Positions 49,626-63,718 of a DNA stretch of 64,000 nt are shown here, piece by piece. A model generated the notes under the pieces. That model did no database searches, was not told the origin of the DNA, and worked only from the letters and a program-made list of their open reading frames with translations. How positions within the stretch are numbered: position 1 is the stretch's first letter; every line of letters begins with the position of its first letter. Location: the NCBI RefSeq assembly GCF_030269545.1, contig NZ_BSTN01000002.1, positions 537,021 through 601,020 of the forward strand, in the 5' to 3' direction. The translations under genes were made by a program, and so were the position numbers. This DNA comes from Actinomadura sp. NBRC 104425 (GTDB taxonomy: Bacteria; Actinomycetota; Actinomycetes; Streptosporangiales; Streptosporangiaceae).

Positions 49626-49714
49626 GCTGCCCGCGCGCCGTCCGTGCGCGCGTCCCGCGGTGTCTCCACGTGTTCCGCATCCGATGTCGACGCGTTCATG
49701 GAGGGCCGCCCCTG

Positions 49715-51355
49715 ATGTCTTTTTCCATCGTCTGTTCGGACCTGTCGTTCGCCTGGCCGGACGGCACCGTCGTGCTGGACGGGCTGGACGCCGCGTTCGG
49801 CACCGGCCGCACCGGCCTGATCGGCGTCAACGGGTCCGGCAAGTCCACGCTGCTGCGGCTGATCGCCGGGGAGCTGCGGCCGGCGTCCGGGACGGTGCGG
49901 GTGGCCGGGCGGGTCGGCCACCTGCCGCAGAACCTGCCGCTCGGCACCGCCCGCACCGTGTCCGACCTGCTCGGGATCACCGCGACCCGCCGGGCGCTGC
50001 ATGCCATCGAGCGGGGCGAGGTCACCGAGGAGCACTTCGCCGCCGTCGGCGACGACTGGGACGTGGAGGAACGCGCCCGCGCCCAGCTCGACCGACTCGG
50101 CCTGGCGCACCTCGGCCTGGACCGCACGGTGGCGGCGCTGTCGGGCGGGGAGGCGGTCATGGTGGGGCTGGCCGCGCTGCTGCTGGCCCGTCCCGACGTC
50201 CTGCTGCTGGACGAGCCCACCAACAACCTGGACCTGGACGCCCGGCGCCGCCTGTACGACGCGGTCGCCGCCTGGCCGGGCGTGCTGGTGGTGGTCAGCC
50301 ACGACCGGCGGCTGCTGGAGCTGGTCGACGAGATCGCCGACCTGCGCGACGGCGCCGTCCGCACGTTCGGCGGCAACCTGCCGGCCTACGAGGAGGTGCT
50401 GGCGGTGGAGCGGGAGGCGGCCGAACGCGCCGTCCGCTCGGCCGAGTCGCATCTGCGGCGGCAGCGGCGCGAGCTGGAGGAGGCGCGGGTGAAGCTGGCC
50501 CGCCGCGTCCGCTACGGCGACAAGATGTACGACAACAAGCGGGAGCCGAAGGTCGTCATGAACTCGCGCAAGCGGGAGGCGCAGGTGTCGGCGGGCAAGC
50601 ACCGCATCATGCACGAGCAACGCCTGGCCGACGCGCGCGAGCGGCTCGCCGAGGCCGAGGAGGCGGTCCGCGAGGACGAGGAGATCCGGGTCGAGCTGCC
50701 CGCCACCGAGGTCCCGGCGGGCCGCACGGTGCTGACCGTCACCGGGCTGCGCGCGCCGGAGCCGGGCTCCCTGGCGGAGCTGGTCGTGCGGGGTCCGGAG
50801 CGCATCGCGCTGGTCGGTCCGAACGGCTCGGGCAAGACGACGCTGCTGCGCGCGATCGCCGACGCGGCGGTGCCCGAGGCGCCGCCCGAGGCGGGGGCGG
50901 TCGCGGCGGGCACGGCCGTCCGGACGGGCGTGGCGGGCGTGCGGTACCTGCCGCAGCGCCTCGACGTCCTGGACGACGGGCTCAGCGTGGTCGACAACGT
51001 GCGGGCCTTCGCCCCGTCGGCGTCGGTGAACGCGGTGCGGGCCGGGCTGGCGCGGTTCCTGTTCCGCGGCGCCCGCGCCGACCGGCTCGCGGGCACGCTG
51101 TCGGGCGGCGAGCGGTTCCGGGCGGTGCTGGCGGCGCTGCTGCTGGCCGAGCCCGCCCCGCGGCTGCTGCTGCTGGACGAGCCGACCAACAACCTGGACA
51201 TGGCCAGCGTGCGCAGGCTTGGGGAGGCGCTGGACGCCTACCGGGGCGCGCTGATCGTGGTCAGCCACGACCTGCCGTTCCTGCGGACGCTGGGCATCAC
51301 CCGCTGGCTGCGCATGGACGCTGCCGCCGGACTGTCGGAGGTCGATCCCATGTGA
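49715..51355 (+). CDS. ABC-F family ATP-binding protein
   Basis: A 546-residue protein with two ABC ATPase domains and no membrane segment, the ABC-F layout. Domain 1: Walker A GVNGSGKSTLLRL, signature LSGGEAVMVG, Walker B LLLDEPTNNLD. Domain 2: GPNGSGKTTLL, LSGGERFRAVL, LLLDEPTNNLDM. The inter-domain linker (about residues 240-325) is charged and helical, the element that reaches into the ribosome in this family. ABC-F proteins act on the ribosome as translation factors or protect it from antibiotics. ATG 49715 has GGAGGG 9 bases upstream; an ATG at 49670 is the alternative. The attenuated leader favours an inducible, protective role. Confidence 0.93.
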   Translation: MSFSIVCSDLSFAWPDGTVVLDGLDAAFGTGRTGLIGVNGSGKSTLLRLIAGELRPASGTVRVAGRVGHLPQNLPLGTARTVSDLLGITATRRALHAIERGEVTEEHFAAVGDDWDVEERARAQLDRLGLAHLGLDRTVAALSGGEAVMVGLAALLLARPDVLLLDEPTNNLDLDARRRLYDAVAAWPGVLVVVSHDRRLLELVDEIADLRDGAVRTFGGNLPAYEEVLAVEREAAERAVRSAESHLRRQRRELEEARVKLARRVRYGDKMYDNKREPKVVMNSRKREAQVSAGKHRIMHEQRLADARERLAEAEEAVREDEEIRVELPATEVPAGRTVLTVTGLRAPEPGSLAELVVRGPERIALVGPNGSGKTTLLRAIADAAVPEAPPEAGAVAAGTAVRTGVAGVRYLPQRLDVLDDGLSVVDNVRAFAPSASVNAVRAGLARFLFRGARADRLAGTLSGGERFRAVLAALLLAEPAPRLLLLDEPTNNLDMASVRRLGEALDAYRGALIVVSHDLPFLRTLGITRWLRMDAAAGLSEVDPM

Positions 51356-51443
51356 GCCGGATATGAGCTGGATATGAACGGGTATGACCCGGAACGATAC
51401 GGTCTCCTGCCGCCGCCGACGGGGTGTAATGACGCCCTCGCCT

Positions 51444-51472
51444 TTGCATATTCATCCATCATGATGCATACT
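51444..51472 (+). promoter_or_regulatory. argC promoter overlapped by an ARG-box-like palindrome
   Basis: TTGCAT (51444-51449) and CATACT (51467-51472) are spaced 17 bases. The same DNA holds two ARG-box-like half sites, TGCATATTCAT (51445-51455) and ATGATGCATA (51461-51470). ArgR with arginine bound here would cover the whole promoter. Confidence 0.75.
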
Positions 51473-51490
51473 CTTGCCGAACAAGGGTGA

Positions 51491-53684
<2,194 letters not shown>

Positions 53685-53688
<4 letters not shown>

Positions 53689-54611
53689 GCGACATCGTCT
53701 CCGGAGCGCGGATGCGCAAGAACCGGGCCGGGGTCCTGGACAAGGCGGAGACCCTGATCAAGGCCCTGCCGTGGCTGGAGCGCTTCCACGGCAAGACCGT
53801 CGTGATCAAGTACGGCGGGCACGCCATGACCGACGAGGCGCTGCGCTCCTCGTTCGCCGAGGACGTGGTGTTCCTGCGGTACGCCGGGCTGCGCCCGGTG
53901 ATCGTGCACGGCGGCGGCCCGCAGATCAACGCCGCCCTCGACAAGCAGGGCATCGAGTCCACCTTCACCGCCGGGCTGCGCGTCACCACCCCCGAGGCCA
54001 TGGAGGTGGTGCGGATGGTGCTGGTCGGGCAGGTCGGCCGGGACGTGGTCGGGCTGATCAACCGGCACGGCCCGTTCGCCGTCGGCATGTCCGGCGAGGA
54101 CGCCAACCTGTTCACCGCCGAACGCAAGCACGCCGTCGTGGACGGCGAGCCGGTCGACATCGGCCAGGTCGGCGAGATCGTCGAGGTGCAGGTCGGCGCG
54201 GTGCGGGCGCTGCTGGACGACGGCCGCATCCCCGTGGTGTCCAGCGTCGCCCGCGGCGACGACGGCGAGATCTACAACGTCAACGCCGACACCGCCGCCG
54301 CCGCGCTGGCCGTCGCGCTCGACGCCGCCAAGCTGGTCGTGCTCACCGACGTGGAGGGCCTGTACGCCGACTGGCCCGACAGCGACGACGTCATCGACCG
54401 CCTCACCACCGACGAGCTGGCCGCGCTGCTGCCGAACCTGTCCTCCGGCATGGTGCCCAAGATGGAGGCGTGCCTGCACGCGGTGCGCGGCGGGGTGCCG
54501 CGCGCGCACGTGCTGGACGGCCGCGTGCCCCACTCGCTGCTGCTGGAGATCTTCACCGAGGAGGGGATCGGGACGATGGTCCTGCCCAGCCCCATGGAGG
54601 CGGACAAGTGA
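53685..54611 (+). CDS. argB: acetylglutamate kinase
   Basis: A 308-residue amino acid kinase, with VIKYGGHAM and [11 protein letters not shown] for ATP and substrate and [19 protein letters not shown] near the C-terminus. An N-terminal helix (about 1-25) is typical of the arginine-inhibited hexameric form, so feedback inhibition is likely. The ATG overlaps argJ (ATGA) and the stop overlaps argD. Confidence 0.96.
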
Positions 54612-55816
54612 ACGACGAGCTGAGAAAGCGGTTCGAGGCCGCCTTCATGCCCAACTACGGCGTGCCCCCGCTGGCGCTGGCGCGCGGCGAGGGCAGCCGC
54701 GTGTGGGACGCCGACGGCAACGCCTACCTCGACCTGATCGCGGGCATCGCCGTCAGCTCCCTGGGCCACGGCCACCCCGCCCTGGTCGAGGCGGTCACCG
54801 CGCAGGTCGCGCGGCTGGCCCACTCCTCCAACCTGTTCCTGCACGAGCCGGAGGTGCTGCTGGCCGAGCGGCTGCGCGGCCTGCTCGGCGGCGACGGCCG
54901 GGTGTTCTTCGCCAACAGCGGCACCGAGGCCAACGAATGCGCGCTCAAAATCGCCGTCAAGCACGGCGGGGCGCACGGCCGCACCTACCTCGTCGCCACC
55001 GAGAACGGGTTTCACGGCCGCACCATGGGCGCGCTGGCGCTGACCGGAAAGGCGTCCATCCGCGAGCCGTTCGGGCCGTTCGGCTGGGACGTGCGGTTCG
55101 TCCCCTACGGCGACGCCGAAGCCCTGGAGGCCGCCGTCACCGCCGAGTGCGCGGCGGTGTTCCTGGAGCCCGCCCAGGGCGAGGCGGGGGTCGTCCCGCC
55201 GCCCGAGGGCTACTTCGCCGAGGCGCGGCGGATCTGCGACGCCGCCGGCGCGCTGCTGGTGGCCGACGAGATCCAGTCGGGGATCGGCCGCACCGGCGCC
55301 TGGTTCGCCCACCAGCACGACGGCGTCCGCCCCGACGTGCTCACCCTCGCCAAGGGCCTGGGCGGCGGCCTGCCGATCGGCGCGTGCATCGCCCTCGGCC
55401 CCTACGGCGAGGTGTTCGCCAAGGGCGACCACGGCTCCACCTTCGGCGGCAACCCCGTCAGCGCCGCCGCCGCCCTGGCCGTCCTGGACACCATCGAACG
55501 CGACGGCCTGCTCGCCAACGCCGCCGAGGTCGGCAAGGTGCTGGCCGACGGCATCGCGGCGGTCTCCCACCCGCTGCTGGCGGGCGTGCGCGGCCGCGGC
55601 CTGTGGCTGGGCGTGGTGCTGAGCGCCCCGGTCGCCGCCGCCGTGGAGGCCGCCGCCCGCGACGCCGGCTTCCTGGTCAACGCCGTGCAGCCGGACGCGG
55701 TGCGCCTGGCCCCGCCCCTGATCCTCACCGTCGGCGAGGCGCGGTCGTTCGTCGACGCGCTCCCGGCGATCCTCGATGCGGCCACCGAGGCCGCACCCGC
55801 CGGTAAGGAGAACTGA
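54608..55816 (+). CDS. argD: acetylornithine aminotransferase
   Basis: A 402-residue fold-type I PLP enzyme. [17 protein letters not shown] binds cofactor phosphate, [11 protein letters not shown] and [15 protein letters not shown] hold the PLP Asp, and [15 protein letters not shown] holds the Schiff-base Lys. The GTG start overlaps argB by 4 bases. It uses PLP, whose synthesis genes pdxS and pdxT are elsewhere in the window. Confidence 0.95.
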   Translation: MNDELRKRFEAAFMPNYGVPPLALARGEGSRVWDADGNAYLDLIAGIAVSSLGHGHPALVEAVTAQVARLAHSSNLFLHEPEVLLAERLRGLLGGDGRVFFANSGTEANECALKIAVKHGGAHGRTYLVATENGFHGRTMGALALTGKASIREPFGPFGWDVRFVPYGDAEALEAAVTAECAAVFLEPAQGEAGVVPPPEGYFAEARRICDAAGALLVADEIQSGIGRTGAWFAHQHDGVRPDVLTLAKGLGGGLPIGACIALGPYGEVFAKGDHGSTFGGNPVSAAAALAVLDTIERDGLLANAAEVGKVLADGIAAVSHPLLAGVRGRGLWLGVVLSAPVAAAVEAAARDAGFLVNAVQPDAVRLAPPLILTVGEARSFVDALPAILDAATEAAPAGKEN

Positions 55817-56731
<915 letters not shown>

Positions 56732-56733
56732 CC

Positions 56734-57246
56734 ATGACCACCCCGCTCACCAAGACCGCCCGCCAGGCCCGGGTGGTCGAGCTGCTCACCCGGCACCCCG
56801 TGCACTCCCAGGCGGAGCTGGCCAAGCTGCTGGCCGACGAGGGCGTCGAGGTCACGCAGGCGACGCTGTCGCGCGACCTGGTGGAGATCGGGGCGGTCAA
56901 GCTGCGCGCCCAGGACGGCAGCCTCATCTACGCGGTGCCCGGCGAGGGCGGCGAGCGCATCCGCCGCGCCGCCACCGGCACCGAGACCTTCACCGGGCGG
57001 CTCGCCCGGGTGGCCGCCGAACTGCTGGTGTCCGCCGAGGCCTCGGCCAACCTGGTGGTCCTGCGCACCCCGGCGGGCGCCGCGCAGTACCTGGCCTCGG
57101 CGATCGACCACGCCGAGTGGCCCACCATCCTCGGGACGGTCGCCGGCGACGACACCGTCCTGGTGATCGCCCGCGACCCGGACGGCGGTGAGGAGGTCGC
57201 CCAGGCCCTGCTGCGCCTGACGAACGGACGCGACCGACGAGCCTAG
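56734..57246 (+). CDS. argR: arginine repressor
   Basis: A 170-residue regulator. The N-terminal winged helix ([20 protein letters not shown] followed by [11 protein letters not shown]) binds ARG boxes. The C-terminal domain ([20 protein letters not shown], then [13 protein letters not shown]) binds arginine and forms hexamers. It is cotranscribed with argCJBDF, which carries an ARG-box-like promoter, giving a closed feedback loop. Confidence 0.96.
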   Translation: MTTPLTKTARQARVVELLTRHPVHSQAELAKLLADEGVEVTQATLSRDLVEIGAVKLRAQDGSLIYAVPGEGGERIRRAATGTETFTGRLARVAAELLVSAEASANLVVLRTPAGAAQYLASAIDHAEWPTILGTVAGDDTVLVIARDPDGGEEVAQALLRLTNGRDRRA

Positions 57247-57446
57247 GGACCCCAGCGCCCCCCCCGCACGAGCACCTGACCGCGTCCGGCCGGGACCGGG
57301 CCCGCATGGGACGGGGCATGCCGCCCTCACCGGCGCAGTGGTCGTACGCTGATGCGGGACATCCCGCGTGCCCCGGCCCGAGACGGCCCGGGGGCAGCCG
57401 ACGCGGTGGCCAGAAACTCAGCCATGACGGTGGGAAGAGGATTTTC

Positions 57447-58868
<1,422 letters not shown>

Positions 58869-58955
58869 CCCCCTCGCCGCCCCGCAGGCGGTACGGTGGC
58901 AGGCCGACGCGCACCCCGGGCGCCCCAGGCGCCCGGGCGGCATCACGGTGAGGTC

Positions 58956-59594
58956 ATGGACGAGGTTCTGCTGTCACGGGACTTCTTCGACCGCCCGGTC
59001 GAAGAAGTCGCACCCGACCTGCTCGGACGCGTGCTCGCGCACCGCACGGACGAGGGCGAGGTCGCGGTGCGGCTCACCGAGGTGGAGGCGTACGCGGGCC
59101 CCCTGGACCCCGCCTCCCACGCCTACCGGGGGATGACGCCCCGCACCGCGGTGATGTTCGGCCCGCCCGGGCACGCCTACGTGTACTTCACCTACGGCAT
59201 GCACTTCTGCGTCAACCTGGTGTGCGGCCCGGACGGCACCGCCTCGGCCGTCCTGCTGCGCGCCGGCCGGATCGTCGCGGGCGAGGACCTGGCGCGCCTG
59301 CGCCGCCCGCGGTCGACCGTCCGGGACCTGGCCCGCGGCCCCGCGCGGCTCTGCCAGGCCCTGGCCATCGCCCGCGAGCAGAACGGCCTGGACGCCTGCT
59401 CGCCCGGCGGACGGCTGCGGATCCTGGCGGGGGACGGCCCCGTCGACCCGTCCTCGGTGCGGACGGGCCCGCGCGTCGGCGTGAACGGCGGCAAGGAGAC
59501 CCCGTGGCGCTTCTGGATCGACGGCGACCCCACCGTCTCCCCCTACCGCCCCCACGTCCCGCGCCGCCGTTCGGCGCCCACCGCCCGCGCCTGA
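58956..59594 (+). CDS. DNA-3-methyladenine glycosylase (AAG/MPG family)
   Basis: A 212-residue base-excision enzyme of the AAG type, removing alkylated purines. Motifs are [20 protein letters not shown] (catalytic Glu), [21 protein letters not shown] and [13 protein letters not shown]. The start ATG 58956 has GGTGAGG just upstream. It lies between argH and tyrS on the same strand, an arrangement common in actinobacteria. Confidence 0.94.
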   Translation: MDEVLLSRDFFDRPVEEVAPDLLGRVLAHRTDEGEVAVRLTEVEAYAGPLDPASHAYRGMTPRTAVMFGPPGHAYVYFTYGMHFCVNLVCGPDGTASAVLLRAGRIVAGEDLARLRRPRSTVRDLARGPARLCQALAIAREQNGLDACSPGGRLRILAGDGPVDPSSVRTGPRVGVNGGKETPWRFWIDGDPTVSPYRPHVPRRRSAPTARA

Positions 59595-59759
59595 CCCGCG
59601 CGGGGCATCCGAGGAGGCCACGGCCGGTGCGCGCAGCCCCCTCGGGCGGTGAAATCAATGAAGCATCAGCCGTGTTGAAGCCGTAGGGTATCCAGGTGCC
59701 CGGGCTCCGCCGCCGGCGGTCCGGCATCGAGATCGACGAATCCGAGAACGAGGAAGAAC

Positions 59760-61037
59760 GTGACCGACATCCTGAACGATCTGGCGTGGCGCGACCTGAT
59801 CGCGCAGTCCACCGATCTGGATGACCTGCGGACGCTGCTCGCCGCGGGGCCGGTCACGCTGTATTGCGGGTTCGATCCGACCGCGCCGTCGCTGCACCTG
59901 GGCAACCTCATCCAGCTCCTCACCCTGCGGCGCTTCCAGCAGGCCGGGCACCGGCCGATCGGGCTGGTCGGCGGCGCCACCGGGCTGATCGGCGACCCCA
60001 GCGGCAAGAGCGCCGAACGCGTCCTGAACTCCGAGGAGACCGTCGCCGGCTGGGTGGAGCGCATCCGCGGCCAGGTGGCCCGGTTCCTGGACTTCGACGA
60101 GGGCCCGACCGGCGCCCTCATGGTCAGCAACCTCGACTGGGCCGGCCCGATGAGCGCGATCGAGTTCCTGCGCGACATCGGCAAGCACTTCCCGGTCAAC
60201 CGGATGCTGGCCCGCGAGACCGTCCGCAAGCGCCTGGACACCACGGGCATGAGCTACACCGAGTTCAGCTACGTGCTGCTGCAGGCGATGGACTACCTGG
60301 AGCTGTACCGCCGGTACGGCTGCCGCCTGCAGACCGGCGGCAGCGACCAGTGGGGCAACCTCACCGCCGGCGTCGACCTCATCCGGCGCGTCGAGGGCGG
60401 CACCGCGCACGCCTTGACCACCCCGCTGCTGACCAAGGCCGACGGCAGCAAGTTCGGCAAGACCGCCGGCGGCGAGACCTACTGGCTCGACCCCGAGCTG
60501 ACCTCGCCGTACGCCTTCTACCAGTTCTGGATCAACGCCGACGACCGGGACGTGGAGCGCTACCTGAAGGTCTTCAGCTTCCGCCCCCGGGAGGAGATCG
60601 AGGACCTGGTCAAGCAGGGCGCCGAACGGCCCGCCGCCCGCATCCCGCAGCGCGCGCTCGCCGAGGAGGTCACCACCCTGGTGCACGGTGCCGAGGAGTG
60701 CGCCCGCGTGATCGCCGCGTCCCGGGCCCTGTTCGGCCAGGGCGAGCTGCGGGACCTGGACGAGCGGACCCTGCAGGCGGCCCTGGCCGAGGTCCCGCGC
60801 GCCGAGGTCCGGCCCGGCGAACTGCCGCCGGTGGCCGACCTGCTCGCCTCCTCCGGCCTGTGCAAGAGCAAGTCCGAGGCCCGCCGCACGATCACCCAGG
60901 GCGGCGCGTACCTCAACAACACCAAGGTCGAGGCCGAGGACGCCGTCCCGTCCCCCGACGACCTGCTGCACGGCCGCTTCCTGGTCCTGCGCCGAGGCAA
61001 GCGCAACATCGGCGGCGTGGAGGTCGTCCACCCCTGA
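59760..61037 (+). CDS. tyrS: tyrosyl-tRNA synthetase
   Basis: A 425-residue class I synthetase. The HIGH motif is seen as [14 protein letters not shown] as SKFGKTAGG, and the tyrosine pocket as [11 protein letters not shown]. The C-terminal S4 domain ([20 protein letters not shown]) binds tRNA. GTG 59760 has AGGAAG 3 bases upstream. No T-box structure was seen in the 165 bases before it. A strong terminator follows. Confidence 0.96.
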   Translation: MTDILNDLAWRDLIAQSTDLDDLRTLLAAGPVTLYCGFDPTAPSLHLGNLIQLLTLRRFQQAGHRPIGLVGGATGLIGDPSGKSAERVLNSEETVAGWVERIRGQVARFLDFDEGPTGALMVSNLDWAGPMSAIEFLRDIGKHFPVNRMLARETVRKRLDTTGMSYTEFSYVLLQAMDYLELYRRYGCRLQTGGSDQWGNLTAGVDLIRRVEGGTAHALTTPLLTKADGSKFGKTAGGETYWLDPELTSPYAFYQFWINADDRDVERYLKVFSFRPREEIEDLVKQGAERPAARIPQRALAEEVTTLVHGAEECARVIAASRALFGQGELRDLDERTLQAALAEVPRAEVRPGELPPVADLLASSGLCKSKSEARRTITQGGAYLNNTKVEAEDAVPSPDDLLHGRFLVLRRGKRNIGGVEVVHP

Positions 61038-61047
61038 CCCCGGCACG

Positions 61048-61085
61048 GTCTGCGGCCGCCCGCTTGGTTGCGGGCGGCCGCAGAC
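61048..61085 (+). terminator. tyrS terminator
   Basis: Perfect 16-bp arms, 61048-61063 and 61070-61085, around loop TTGGTT, 10 bases after the tyrS stop. No T tract follows. Confidence 0.8.
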
Positions 61086-61217
61086 CCACCCGGTGACAAA
61101 GGGCCACGCCGCCGGCACCCGCAAGGCCGCGGCCGTGAAGGTCAGCGGACGCGTCACCGCGCGCACACCCTCGCTGACGAGCGAGCCGCCCGTACCGAAC
61201 AGCCCACCACCCATGCC

Positions 61218-62935
61218 CACCAGACGGCGAGCGCATGGGCGCATCAGGAGCGTCGTCGGCGCCGGGCCCCGACGACGAGCCGACCTCCCATAAGCGCGTC
61301 TCGCGCCTGGCGGTGGGGGTCGGTGACCTGGTCAGCTGCGATCGGCTTGGCCGCGAATGCTTGATCACATGAGGTGTTGGGCCGGGGTCGCGACGGGGGG
61401 TGAGCCGAGTGCCGCGAGTGTGTTGAGGGCTTGGTGGTGGAGATGCGCGGGTCGGCAGGTTGCAGTCGACATGGCGGCCGGGCCTGATCACGTGCGTCGG
61501 TGCGTGTTTTCTGGTGCGACGGGGTGCGGGCACGCAGGTCTCCGTACCGGCGGCGCCTCAAGTGTCCGGCGGGTGGCGTGGCCTCGCATGTGCTGGCCTG
61601 GTGGTGAGCGCGATGGGCGCATTTGAGGGTGCGACGTTGGGTGGCTGTGGGTGAGCCGAGTGCCGCGAGTGTGTTGAGGGCTTGGTGGTGGAGATGCGCG
61701 GGTCGGCAGGTTGCAGTCGACATGGCGGCCGGGCCTGATCACGTGCGTCGGTGCGTGTTTTCTGGTGCGACGGGGTGCGGGCACGCAGGTCTCCGTACCG
61801 GCGGCGCCTCAAGTGTCCGGCGGGTGGCGTGGCCTCGCATGTGCTGGCCTGGTGGTGAGCGCGATGGGCGCATTTGAGGGTGCGACGTTGGGTGGCTGTG
61901 GGTGAGCCGAGTGCCGCGAGTGTGTTGAGGGCTTGGTGGTGGAGATGCGCGGGTCGGCAGGTTGCAGTCGACATGGCGGCCGGGCCTGATCACATGTGTC
62001 GGTGCGTGTCTTCTGGTGCGGCGGGTGCGGGCCGGGCGCTCGGCGTGGCTGCGTGTGCCGTGCCGTCGCATGTGCCGGTCAGACGGCGAGCACATAGGAC
62101 GGTCTGAAACGGCGCGGAGTTGGGCCACCGTGCGGCGAGCCGGCGGGCGCAAGCGCGTCCATGGGCTTGGCGGCGGAGATCGGCGGCCCGGTCAGCGGCG
62201 AGCAGCGTGACCGCCCAGGCTTGATCGCGCGCGTTGCGGCCCGAGGTCGGTGCCGTGCCGCGCATACGCCGACCAGATGGTGAGCACATGGGGTGCATCA
62301 GGAGGGGCCTGGCGTCAGGGCACCGCGGAGCTGAGGGGCGCAAGCGCATTTCCAGCGTGGCAGTGGGAGAACGGCTGCCAGGGCAGAGGTGATCATACAA
62401 GGCGGCCAAGGCCTGATCGCACGCGTCTGGGCGAGCACGTTCGTGGATGTGCGAGGTGCCCGTACCGTGCGTCCCGCCTGATCGGCGATCGCCGTGCCGT
62501 CGCACGTACCGGCCGGACGACAGAGAGCACATGGGACGCGGGAGAGGCGGCACGGCCGTCAGGCCATTAGCGGCGAAGCAGCAAGCGTGTTCCGGCCTGG
62601 CAGCGAAGCAGGGTGTGGCCAGCCGCGATCAGCTTGGCCGCCTGTGCTTGATCACACGGGTTGTGGGCTGGGGTGCGCTTTCGCCGAAGGCTGCGGGCGC
62701 ATGAGGTGGTCGTGCCGTGTGTTCCGCATGGCTGGCGGTGCCGTCCTGCGCATGCGCAGAGCAGACGGCGAGCGCCTGGAGCGCATCAGTAGGGGCATGG
62801 CGTAAGGCCACCGTGCGGCGAGCCGGGCGTCGCAAGTGCGTTTCGGGCCTGGCGGTGGACGTCGGCCCGGCCAGCCGTGATCAGCATGGTGGCCAGGCCT
62901 TGATCGCACGCGTCTGTATGCGGGCAATGTTCGTT
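61218..62935. repeat. degenerate tandem repeat array, about 7 units
   Basis: A spacer made of diverged units of roughly 190-250 bases. Unit heads with the core GACGGCGAGCRCATGGG occur near 61222, 61603, 61854, 62080, 62274, 62516 and 62761. Each unit also carries a GGCGAGCCG block, a CTGGCGGTGG block and a TGATCRC block. GC is visibly lower than in the genes. No frame is conserved across units, and insertions shift phase. Confidence 0.8.
61400..61991. repeat. 251-bp exact tandem duplication plus partial third copy
   Basis: Copy 1 (61400-61650) and copy 2 (61651-61901) appear identical. Copy 3 starts at 61902 and matches for about 90 bases, then diverges. The unit is 251 bases, not a multiple of 3, so no single frame continues through. 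Confidence 0.92.
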
Positions 62936-62944
62936 GATGTGCAC

Positions 62945-63216
62945 GGCTCGCTTCTGCTCCGGCGCCAACGCTCGCCCAGCCAGAGGCCGGCACGGCGCTC
63001 GCACCGGGCATGGTCGGAGGGGAGGAGGCGCGGCCGGTCCGGGCAGCGCTGCTCGGCGCAGTACTCCTCGTACATCACGATGTTGTCCAGCACCTCCCGG
63101 GTGTCGCCGCAGACACGGCCGAGGATGTTTAGCCGGCAGCACCAGGTCGTGGTTGCGCGCCAGCAGGCTCACCCGGAAGGCGACCGGCCGTCCAGCGTCG
63201 CGGTGGCCGGAATGCC
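62945..63216 (-). pseudogene. frameshifted gene remnant of unknown family
   Basis: On the minus strand, two adjacent segments have strong GC-ending codon bias in different frames: one reading GRPVAFRVSLLARNHDLV (about 63216-63138), then one reading LNILGRVCGDTREVL and YEEYCAEQRCPDRPRL (about 63135-62945). They would join by a single frameshift near 63137. No start codon with a ribosome site is evident. I do not recognise the family. The third-position bias argues it was once coding. Confidence 0.5.
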
Positions 63217-63314
63217 GCCTCGCCGACGGACCGTCTACTGGCCCGGCCGGCATCGGGGACGGTGCCGAGCTACCCCTCGTCCCGCGAGGGCGGGCGCGGC
63301 CCGCGCGGGCTGAT

Positions 63315-63343
63315 TTGACGACTCCGTCGGACCTCCCTAATCT
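63315..63343 (+). promoter_or_regulatory. upstream rRNA operon promoter candidate
   Basis: TTGACG (63315-63320) and TAATCT (63338-63343) are separated by 17 bases, a near-consensus promoter about 550 bases before the 16S gene. Confidence 0.7.
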
Positions 63344-63608
63344 TCTTCCTGCCCCGAGGGGATGCGGGACGCCGGACAGCACGGCGGACGGCCCCGGGGA
63401 ACCTTCTCCCAGCGGGAAAACGATTCGGAGTCTGGTTCGGGTCGTTGTGGTCTGGGGGGACCAGTCTGGACGGGATGCGGGACATCGCGTGTGCGGTGGC
63501 CGGCCCGCGGGACTCCTCCGTAAGTGATCTTTTGGGCGATCTTGGTCGTCCGGGTGGTCGGTGTGCGGAGGCCGGGCTGGGTCTGGAGACCGGATCGGAT
63601 GGTCTGGG

Positions 63609-63636
63609 TTGACAGGCGGGAAGGTTCCGGTAGCAT
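63609..63636 (+). promoter_or_regulatory. proximal rRNA operon promoter
   Basis: A consensus TTGACA (63609-63614) is 16 bases from TAGCAT (63631-63636). Transcription would start near 63643, about 250 bases before the 16S gene. A GCCCCG/CGGGGC hairpin lies just after. Confidence 0.8.
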
Positions 63637-63690
63637 GGAAGGGTTGCCCCGGAGTCGGGGCCTGCGAGAGCGGGTTCCGCGCGGTGGGTG

Positions 63691-63718
63691 TCCGTTTCTT
63701 GAGAACTCAACAGCGTGT
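63691..63718 (+). promoter_or_regulatory. rRNA leader boxA-like antitermination element
   Basis: The TTGAGAACTCAACAGCGTG stretch (63699-63717) is the conserved actinobacterial rRNA leader motif corresponding to boxA and Nus-factor loading, between the proximal promoter and 16S. Confidence 0.75.

Noticed and set aside
49698..49717. Five-codon ATG frame ending on the ABC-F start codon (MEGRP)
   Set aside because: No ribosome binding site precedes it; its apparent Shine-Dalgarno is that of the ABC-F gene, so it is probably incidental.
59595..59759. T-box riboswitch before tyrS
   Set aside because: The gap is 165 bases with no recognisable T-box sequence and no terminator before the gene.
61244..62152. 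Overlapping open frames in the repeat array, including nearly identical 84- to 159-codon products
   Set aside because: Their similarity comes from the 251-bp DNA repeat. The period is not a multiple of 3, the frames shift from copy to copy, and no ribosome sites or family motifs are seen.
61218..62935. CRISPR array
   Set aside because: Units are 190-250 bases and diverged throughout, with no short constant repeat and unique spacers, and no cas genes nearby.
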